From positions 682,001-746,000 of the forward strand of contig JAPDOI010000288.1 of NCBI GenBank assembly GCA_029168955.1: a stretch of 64,000 bases of DNA, written 5' to 3'. This document shows, in pieces, positions 55,341-64,000 of this stretch. The notes below the pieces were generated by a model, which was not told the DNA's origin, did no database searches, and worked only from the letters and a program-made list of their open reading frames with translations. Each line of letters starts with the position of its first letter. Positions within the stretch are counted from its first letter, which is position 1. Both the position numbers and the translations under genes were made by a program. Source of the stretch: Aplectana chamaeleonis (Eukaryota > Nematoda > Chromadorea > Rhabditida > Cosmocercidae).

Positions 55341-58300
55341 GATTCCGGTTGGGGTGCGCAGGACTTCAGTGGGAGTGAGCAGGACGTCAGAGATGGTGTG
55401 CAGGACTTCAGTGGGGATCTGCAGAACGTTGAGTGTGAAGGACTTGAGTGGGAGTGAGCAGGACGTCAGAGAAGGTGTGCAGGACTTCGGTGGGAGTGTG
55501 CAGGACGTCATAGAAAATAAGCAGGATTTCTGTGGGAGTGTGCAGGACGTCAGAGAAAGTGTGCAGTACTCCAGTGGGAGTGTGCAGGACGTCATAAAAA
55601 GTATACAAGACTCTAGTGGAAGTGTGCGGGACGTCATAGAAAGTGTGCTGGACTTCAGTAGGAGTGAGCAGGACGTCAGAGAAGGTGTGCAGGATTCCGG
55701 TGGGAGTGTGCAGGACGTCATAGAAAGTAAGTAGGATTTCGGTGGGGGTGCGCAGGACTTCAGTGGGAGTGAGCAGGACGTCAGAGATGGTGTGCAGGAC
55801 TTCAGTGGGGATCTGCAGAACGTTGAGTGTGAAGGACTTGAGTGGGAGTGAGCAGGACGTCAGAGAAGGTGTGCAGGACTTCGGTGGGAGTGTGCAGGAC
55901 GTCATAGAAAGTAAGTAGGATTTTTAGTGGGGGTGCGCAGGACTTCAGTGGGAGTGTGCAGGACGTCATAAAAAATATACGAGACTCCGCTGGGAGTGTG
56001 CAGGACGTCATAGAAAGTGTGCTGGACTTCAGCAGGAGTGAGCAGGACGTCAGAGAGGGTGTGCAGGACTTCGGTGGGAGTGTGCAGGACGTCATAGAAA
56101 ATAAGCAGGATTTCTGTGGGAGTGTGCAGGACGTCAGAGAAAGTGTGCAGGACTTTAGTGGGAGTGTGCAGGACGTCGTAGAAAATGAGCAGGATTTCTG
56201 TGGGATGTCAGTGTGCAGGACTTCAGTGGGACAGTGCGGGACGTCATAAAAGTATACAAGACTCCGATGGGAGTGAGCAGGACGTCATAGAAAGTGTGGT
56301 GGACTTCAGTAGGGTGAGCAGGACGTCAGGGAAGGTGTACAGGATTCCGGTGGGAGTGTGCAGGACGTCATAGAAAGTAAGTAGGATTTCGGTGGGGTGC
56401 GCAGGACTTCAGTGGGAGTGAGCAGGACGTCAGAGATGGTGTGCAGGACTTCAGTGGGGATCTGCAGAACGTTGAGTGTGAAGGACTTGAGTGGGAGTGA
56501 GCAGGACGTCAGAGAAGGTGTGCAGGACTTCGGTGGGAGTGTGCGGGACGTCATAGAAAGTAAGTAGGATTTCAGTGGGGGTACGCAGGACTTCAGTGGG
56601 AGTGTGCAGGACGTCATAAAATATACAAGACTCCGCTGGGAGTGTGCAGGACGTCATAGAAAGTGAGCTGGACTTCAGTAGGAGTGAGCAGGACGTCAGA
56701 GAGGGTGTGTAGGACTTCGGTGGGAGTGTGCAGGACGTCATAGAAAATAAGCAGGATTTCTGTGGGAGTGTGCAGGACGTCAGAGAAAGTGTGCAGGACT
56801 TCAGTGGGAGTGTGCAGGACGTCCTAGAAAATGAGCAGGATTTCTGTGGGAGTGTGCAGGACGTCATAGAAAGTAAGTAGGATTTCAGTGGGGGTACGCA
56901 GGACTTCAGTGGGAGTGTGCAGGACGTCATAAAAATATACAAGACTCCGCTGGGAGTGTGCAGGACGTCATAGAAAGTGAGCTGGACTTCAGTAGGAGTG
57001 AGCAGGACGTCAGAGAGGGTGTGCAGGACTTCGGTGGGAGTGTGCAGGACGTCATAGAAAATAAGCAGGATTTCTGTGGGAGTGTGCAGGACGTCAGAGA
57101 AAGTGTGCAGGACTTCAGTGGGACAGTGCGGGACGTCATAAAAACTATACAAGACTCCGATGGGAGTGTGCAGGACGTCATAGAAAGTGTGGTGGACTTC
57201 AGTAGGGTGAGCAGGACGTCAGAGAAGGTGTGCAGGATTCCGGTGGGAGTGTGCAGGACGTCATAGAAAGTAAGTAGGATTTCGGTGGGGGAGCGTAGGA
57301 CTTCAGTGGGAGTGAGCAGGACGTCAGAGATGGTGTGCAGGACTTCAGTGGGGATCTGCAGAACGTTGAGTGTGAAGGACTTGAGTGGGAGTGAGCAGGA
57401 CGTCAGAGAAGGTGTGCAGGACTTCGGTGGGAGTGTGCAGGACGTCATAGAAAGTAAGTAGGATTTCAGTGGGGGTACGCAGGACTTCAGTGGGAGTGTG
57501 CAGGACGTCATAAAAAATATACAACACTCCGCTGGGAGTGTGCAGGACGTCATAGAAAGTGAGCTGGACTTCAGTAGGAGTGAGCAGGACGTCAGAGAGG
57601 GTGTGCAGGACTTCGGTGGGAGTGTGCAGGACGTCATAGAAAATAAGCAGGATTTCTGTGGGAGTGTGCAGGACGTCAGAGAAAGTGTGCAGGACTTCAG
57701 TGGGAGTGTGCAGGACGTCATAAAAAATATACAAGACTCCGCTGGGAGTGTGCAGGACGTCATAGAAAGTGAGCTGGACTTCAGTAGGAGTGAGCAGGAC
57801 GTCAGAGAGGGTGTGCAGGACTTCGGTGGGAGTGTGCAGGACGTCATAGAAAATAAGCAGGATTTCTGTGGGAGTGTGCAGGACGTCAGAGAAAGTGTGC
57901 AGGACTTCAGTGGGAGTGTGCAGGACGTCGTAGAAAATGAGCAGGATTTCTGTGGGAGTGTGCAGGACGTCAGAGAAAGTGTGCAGGACTTCAGTGGGAC
58001 AGTGCGGGACGTCATAAAAAGTATACAAGACTCCGATGGGAGTGTGCAGGACGTCATAGAAAGTGTGGTGGACTTCAGTAGGGTGAGCAGGACGTCAGAG
58101 AAGGTGTACAGGATTTCGGTGGGAGTGTGCAGGACGTCATAGAAAGTAAGTAGGATTTCGGTGGGGGTGCGCAGGACTTCAGTGGGAGTGAGCAGGACGT
58201 CAGAGATGGTGTGCAGGACTTCAGTGGGGATCTGCAGAACGTTGAGTGTGAAGGACTTGAGTGGGAGTGAGCAGGACGTCAGAGAAGGTGTGCAGGACTT

Positions 58301-61300
58301 CGGTGGGAGTGTGCAGGACGTCATAGAAAATAAGCAGGATTTCAGTGGAAGTGTGCAGGGCGTTAGAGAAATTGTGCAGGACTTCAAAGGGAGCGGGCAA
58401 GACATCAGAGAACGTAAGCAGGAGTTCTGTGGGAGTGTGCAGGACGTCAGAGCAAATGTGCAGGACTTCAGTGGGAGTGTGCAGGACGTCATAGAAAGTG
58501 TGCTGGGCATCAGTAGGAGTGAGCAGGACCTCAGTGGGAGTGTGCTGGACATCAGTAGGAGTGAGCAGGACCTCAGTGGGAGTGTGCAGGACGTCATAGA
58601 AAATAAGCAGGTATTCTGTGGGAGTGTGCAGGACGTCAGAGAAAGTGTGCAATACTTCAGTGGGAGTGTGCAGGACGTCATAAAAAGTATACAAGACTCT
58701 AGTGGAAGTGTGCGGGACGTCATAGAAAGTGTGACTTCAGTAGGAGTGAGCAGGACGTCAGAGAAGGTGTGCAGGATTCCGGTGGGAGTGTGCAGGACGT
58801 CATAGAAAGTAAGTAGGATTCCGGTTGGGGTGCGCAGGACTTCAGTGGGAGTGAGCAGGACGTCAGAGATGGTGTGCAGGACTTCAGTGGGGATCTGCAG
58901 AACGTTGAGTGTGAAGGACTTGAGTGGGAGTGAGCAGGACGTCAGAGAAGGTGTGCAGGACTTCGGTGGGAGTGTGCAGGACGTCATAGAAAATAAGCAG
59001 GATTTCTGTGGGAGTGTGCAGGACGTCAGAGAAAGTGTGCAGTACGCAGGACTTCAGTGGGAGTGTGCAGGACGTCATAAAAAGTATACAAGACTCCCTA
59101 GTGGGGTGTGCGGGACGTCATAGAAAGTGTGCTGGACTTCAGTAGGAGTGAGCAGGACGTCAGAGAAGGTGTGCAGGATTCCGGTGGGAGTGTGCAGGAC
59201 GTCATAGAAAGTAAGTAGGATTTCGGTGGGGGTGCGCAAGACTTCAGTGAGAGTGAGCAGGACGTCAGAGATGGTGTGCAGGACTTCAGTGGGGATCTGC
59301 AGAATGTTGAGTGTCAAGGACTTCAGTGAGAGTGAGCAGGACGTCAGAGATGGTGTGCAGGACTTCAGTGGGAGTGTGCAGGACGTCATAGAAAGTAAGT
59401 AGGATTTTAGTGGGGTGCGCAGGACTTCAGTGGGAGTGTGCAGGACGTCATAAAAATATACGAGACTCCGCTGGGAGTGTGCAGGACGTCATAGAAAGTG
59501 TGCTGGACTTCAGCAGGAGTGAGCAGGACGTCAGAGAGGGTGTGCAGGACTTCGGTGGGAGTGTGCAGGACGTCATAGAAAATAAGCGGGATTTCTGTGG
59601 GAGTGTGCAGGACGTCAGAGAAAGTGTGCAGGACTTTAGTGGGAGTGTGCAGGACGGCGGAGAAAATGAGCAGGATTTCTGTGGGAGTGTGTCAGAGGTG
59701 TGCAGGACTTCAGTGGGACAGTGCGGGACGTCATAAAAAGTATACAAGACTCCGATGGGAGTGTGCAGGACGTCATAGAAAGTGTGGTGGACTTCAGTAG
59801 GGTGAGCAGGACGTCAGGGAAGGTGTACAGGATTCCGGTGGGAGTGTGCAGGACGTCATAGAAAGTAAGTAGGATTTCGGTGGGGGTGCGCAGGACTTCA
59901 GTGGGAGTGAGCAGGACGTCAGAGATGGTGTGCAGGACTTCAGTGGGGATCTGCAGAACGTTGAGTGTGAAGGACTTGAGTGGGAGTGAGCAGGACGTCA
60001 GAGAAGGTCTGCAGGACTTCGGTGGGAGTGTGCAGGTCGTCATAGAAAGTGTGCAGGACTTCAGTGGGAGTGTGCAGGACGTCGTAGAAAATGAGCAGGA
60101 TTTCTGTGGGAGTGTGCAGGACGTCATAGAAAGTAAGTAGGATTTTAGTGGGGGTACGCTGGACTTCAGTGGGAGTGTGCAGGACGTCATAAAATATACA
60201 AGACTCCGCTGGGAGTGTGCAGGACGTCATAGAAAGTGTGCTGGACTTCAGTAGGAGTGAGCAGGACGTCAGAGAGGGTGTGCAGGACTTCGGTGGGAGT
60301 GTGCAGGACGTCATAGAAAATAAGCAGGATTTCTGTGGCAGTGTGCAGGACGTCAGAGAAAGTGTGCACGACTTCAGTCGGACAGTGCGGGACGTGATAA
60401 AAACTATACAAGACTCCGATGGGAGTGTGCAGGACGTCATAGAAAGTGTGATGGACTTCAGTAGGGTGAGCAGGACGTCAGAGAAGGTGTGCAGGATTCC
60501 GGTGGGAGTGTGCAGGACGTCATAGAAAGTAAGTAGGATTTCGGTGGGGGAGCGTAGGACTTCAGTGGGAGTGAGCAGGACGTCAGAGATGGTGTGCAGG
60601 ACTTCAGTGGGGATCTGCAGAACGTTGAGTGTGAAGGACTTGAGTGGGAGTGAGCAGGACGTCAGAGAAGGTGTGCAGGACTTTGGTGGGAGTGTGCAGG
60701 ACGTCATAGAAAGTAAGTAGGATTTCAGTGGGGGTACGCAGGACTTCAGTGGGAGTGTGCAGGACGTCATAAAAAATATACAAGACTCCGCTGGGAGTGT
60801 GCAGGACGTCATAGAAAGTGAGCTGGACTTCAGTAGGAGTGAGCAGGACGTCAGAGAGGGTGTGCAGGACTTCGGTGGGAGTGTGCAGGACGTCATAGAA
60901 AAAATAAGCAGGATTTCTGTGTGGGAGTGTGCAGGACGTCAGAGAAAGTGTGCAGGACTTCAGTGGGAGTGTGCAGGACGTCGTAGCAAATGAGCAGGAT
61001 TTCTGTGGGAGTGTGCAGGACGTCAGAGAAAGTGTGCAGGACTTCAGTGGGACAGTGCGGGACGTTATAAAAAGTATACAAGACTCCGATGGGAGTGTGC
61101 AGGACGTCAGAGAAAGGGTGGTGGACTTCAGTAGGAGTGAGCAGGACGTGAGAGAAGGTGTACAGGATTCCGGTGGGAGTATGCAGGACGTCATAGAAAG
61201 TAAGTAGGATTTCGGTGGGGATGCGCAGGACTTCAGTGGGAGTGAGCAGGACGTCAGAGATGGTGTGCAGGACTTCAGTGGGGATCTGCAGAACGTTGAG

Positions 61301-64000
61301 CGTGAAGGACTTGAGTGGGAGTGAGCAGGACGTCAGAGAAGGTATGCAGGACTTCGGTGGGAGTGTGCAGGACGTCATAGAAAGTATGTAGGATTTCAGT
61401 GGGGGTACGCAGGACTTCAGTGGGAGTGTGCAGGACGTCATAAAAATATACAAGACTCCGCTGGGAGTGTGCAGGACGTCATAGAAAGTGAGCTGGACTT
61501 CAGTAGGAGTGAGCAGGACGTCAGAGAGGGTGTGCAGGACTTCGGTGGGAGTGTGCAGGACGTCATAGAAAATAAGCAGGATTTCTGTGGGAGTGTGCAG
61601 GACGTCAGAGAAAGTGTGCAGGACTTCAGTGGGAGTGTGCAGGACGTCATAAAAAGTATACAAGACTCCGATGGGAGTGTGCAGGACGTCATAGAAAGTG
61701 TGGTGGACTTCAGTAGGGTGAGCAGGACGTCAGAGAAGGTGTGCAGGATTCCGGTGGGAGTGTGCAGGACGTCATAGAAAGTAAGTAGGATTTCGGTGGG
61801 GGTGCGCAGGACTTCAGTGGGAGTGAGCAGGACGTCAGAGATGGTGTGCAGGACTTCAGTGGGGATCTGCAGAACGTTGAGTGTGAAGGACTTGAGTGGG
61901 AGTGAGCAGGACGTCAGAGAAGGTATGCAGGACTTCGGTGGGAGTGTGCAGGACGTCATAGAAAGTAAGTAGGATTTCAGTGGGGGTACGCAGGACTTCA
62001 GTGGGAGTGTGCAGGACGTCATAAAAATATACAAGACTCCGCTGGGAGTGTGCAGGACGTCATAGAAAGTGAGCTGGACTTCAGTAGGAGTGAGCAGGAC
62101 GTCAGAGAGGGTGTGCAGGACTTCGGTGGGAGTGTGCAGGACGTCATAGAAAATAAGCAGGATTTCTGTGGGAGTGTGCAGGACGTCAGAGAAAGTGTGC
62201 AGGACTTCAGTGGGAGTGTGCAGGACGTCGTAGAAAATGAGCAGGATTTCTGTGGGAGTGTGCAGGACGTCAGATAAAGTGTGCAGGACTTCAGTGGGAC
62301 AGTGCGGGACGTCATAAAAAGTATACAAGACTCCGATGGGAGTGTGCAGAACGTCATAGAAAGTGTGGTGGACTTCAGTAGGGTGAGCAGGACGTCAGAG
62401 AAGGTGTGCAGGATTCCGGTGGGAGTGTGCAGGACGTCATAGAAAGTAAGTAGGATTTCGGTGGGGGAGCGTAGGACTTCAGTGGGAGTGAGCAGGACGT
62501 CAGAGATGGTGTGCAGGACTTCAGTGGGGATCTGCAGAACGTTGAGTGTGAAGGACTTGAGTGGGAGTGAGCAGGACGTCAGAGAAGGTGTGCAGGACTT
62601 CGGTGGGAGTGTGCAGGACGTCATAGAAAGTAAGTAGGATTTCAGTGGGGGTACGCAGGACTTCAGTGGGAGTGTGCAGGACGTCATAAAAAATATACAA
62701 GATACCGCTGGGAGTGTGCAGGACGTCATAGAAAGTGAGCTGGACTTCAGTAGGAGTGAGCAGGACGTCAGAGAGGGTGTGCAGGACTTCGGTGGGAGTG
62801 TGCAGGACGTCATAGAAAATAAGCAGGATTTCTGTGGGAGTGTGCAGGACGTCAGAGAAAGTGTGCAGGACTTCAGTGGGAGTGTGCAGGACGTCGTAGC
62901 AAATGAGCAGGATTTCTGTGGGAGTGTGCAGGACGTCAGAGAAAGTGTGCAGGACTTCAGTGGGACAGTGCGGGACGTCATAAAAAGTATACAAGACTCC
63001 GATGGGAGTGTGCAGGACGTCATAGAAAGTGTGGTGGACTTCAGTAGGGTGAGCAGGACGTCAGAGAAGGTGTACAGGATTCCGGTGGGAGTGTGCAGGA
63101 CGTCATAGAAAGTAAGTAGGATTTCGGTGGGGGTGCGCAGGACTTCAGTGGGAGTGAGCAGGACGTCAGAGATGGTGTGCAGGACTTCAGTGGGGATCTG
63201 CAGAACGTTGAGTGTGAAGGACTTGAGTGGGAGTGAGCAGGACGTCAGAGAAGGTGTGCAGGACTTCGGTGGGAGTGTGCAGGACGTCATAGAAAATAAG
63301 CAGGATTTTAGTGGAAGTGTGCAGGGCGTTAGAGAAATTGTGCAGGACTTCAAAGGGAGCGGGCAAGACATCAGAGAACGTAAGCAGGAATTCTGTGGGA
63401 GTGTGCAGGACGTCAGAGCAAATGTGCAGGACTTCAGTGGGAGTGTGCAGGACGTCATAAAAAGTATACAAGACTCCGATGGGAGTGTGCAGGACGTCAT
63501 AGAAAGTGTGCTGGACATCAGTAGGAGTGAGCAGGACCTCAGTGGGAGTGTGCTGGACATCAGTAGGAGTGAGCAGGACCTCAGTGGGAGTGTGCAGGAC
63601 GTCATAGAAAATAAGCAGGTATTCTGTGGGAGTGTGCAGGACGTCAGAGAAAGTGTGCAATACTTCAGTGGGAGTGTGCAGGACGTCATAAAAAGTATAC
63701 AAGACTCTAGTGGAAGTGTGCGGGACGTGATAGAAAGTGTGCTGGACTTCAGTAGGGTGAGCAGGACGTCAGAGAAGGTGTGCAGGATTCCGGTGGGAGT
63801 GTGCAGGACGTCATAGAAAGTAAGTAGGATTTCGGTGGGGGTGCGCAGGACTTCAGTGGGAGTGAGCAGGACGTCAGAGATGGTGTGCAGGACTTCAGTG
63901 GGGATCTGCAGAACGTTGAGTGTGAAGGACTTGAGTGGGAGTGAGCAGGACGTCAGAGAAGGTGTGCAGGACTTCGGTGGGAGTGTGCAGGACGTCATAG

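Larger units (their letters stand above)
38935..63950. repeat. Higher-order repeat with GATCTGCAGAACGTTGAG landmark
   Basis: The landmark, a 37-base unit that replaces two 21-mers, is seen from 38935 and is frequent after 55 kb. Starts include 38935, 39643, 43429, 44263, 44887, 49008, 49674, 50298, 52324, 52990, 53614, 55416, 55810, 56459, 57353, 58229, 58892, 59294, 59948, 60612, 61283, 61864, 62529, 63195 and 63903. Common spacings are 624, 666 and 708, differing by 42, with a few deviating where single-base indels occur. The left part of the array (34.3-38.9 kb) lacks the landmark. Confidence 0.85.
34309..64000. repeat. 21-bp / 42-bp satellite array with higher-order repeats
   Basis: The whole 29.7 kb is built from 21-bp monomers sharing GTGTGCAGGA. 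They alternate between two types, with second halves CTTCAGTGGGA and CGTCATAGAAA (or CGTCAGAGAAA), giving a 42-bp dimer. Variant monomers (ATACAAGACTCCGATGGGA, ATAAGCAGGATTTCTGTGGG, GTAAGTAGGATTTCAGTGGG) recur in fixed order, which defines higher-order repeats. Length divided by 21 gives roughly 1,400 monomers. The array runs past the window end. Its long open frames on both strands follow from 21 being a multiple of three. This could be centromeric, heterochromatic or regulatory; the sequence does not decide. Confidence 0.95.

Noticed and set aside
34469..63816. Many plus-strand frames reading Ser-Val-Gln-Asp-type heptads
   Set aside because: These are the complementary reading of the same satellite. 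They are repeatedly closed by GTAAGTAGG monomers and have no independent support.
34309..64000. CRISPR array
   Set aside because: Regular spacing suggested it for a moment, but there are no unique spacers, the units are contiguous 21-mers, and the context is a nematode-type genome.
34309..64000. Telomeric repeat
   Set aside because: The nematode telomere unit TTAGGC is not present as a tandem array.

Overview
The window looks like repeat-rich nuclear DNA of a nematode, most likely a strongylid (hookworm-type) worm. The evidence is the transposon content: a BEL/Pao LTR retrotransposon whose primer-binding site matches a nematode-type tRNA-Gly end, an RTE-clade LINE remnant, Penelope-like elements (PLEs) with GIY-YIG endonuclease, and many short inverted-repeat elements. 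The species call is an inference from family resemblance. I could not identify any ordinary host protein-coding gene, tRNA, rRNA or CRISPR array with confidence.

Layout. 1-2.4 kb: nothing coding; one PLE-type terminal motif. 2.5-9.24 kb: a Penelope cluster. A minus-strand copy (about 3197-5825, with a truncated tandem stub at 2789-3055) lies head-to-head with a plus-strand copy (5831-9242) flanked by direct pseudo-LTRs. Both copies are disabled and share the same in-frame stops. 9.2-18.8 kb: non-coding, AT-rich DNA carrying several fold-back/MITE-like elements (10339-10418, 11560-11795, 12479-12938, 13271-13555, 15598-15832, 17709-17966, 18011-18825) and poly-G tracts. 18972-27791: a complete BEL/Pao element with LTRs, 5-bp target duplication (GGTCA), PBS, gag, protease, RT, RNase H and integrase, plus an extra coiled-coil/zinc-finger ORF between integrase and 3' LTR. 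It carries stops and frame changes. 27.8-34.3 kb: two copies of a 0.55-kb TTAA-associated MITE in opposite orientation (27959-28508, 32809-33353) and a decayed RTE LINE (29028-31533).

34.3-64 kb (46% of the window, running off the end): one satellite array built from a 21-bp monomer in alternating types (42-bp dimer). Its higher-order repeats most often measure 624, 666 or 708 bp, i.e. 42n-6. Because the monomer is seven codons long, the array creates very long minus-strand open frames (up to about 1,680 codons). I treat these as a property of the satellite unless transcription is shown, and list the arguments for and against.

Functionally the window is a set of mobile and tandem repeats and contains no host pathway. 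The points most worth following are the accessory ORF and intron-like in-frame T-rich block in the BEL/Pao element, the recurrent hammerhead-like motif in three PLE terminus types, the disablements shared by the two PLE copies, and the frame-preserving architecture of the satellite.
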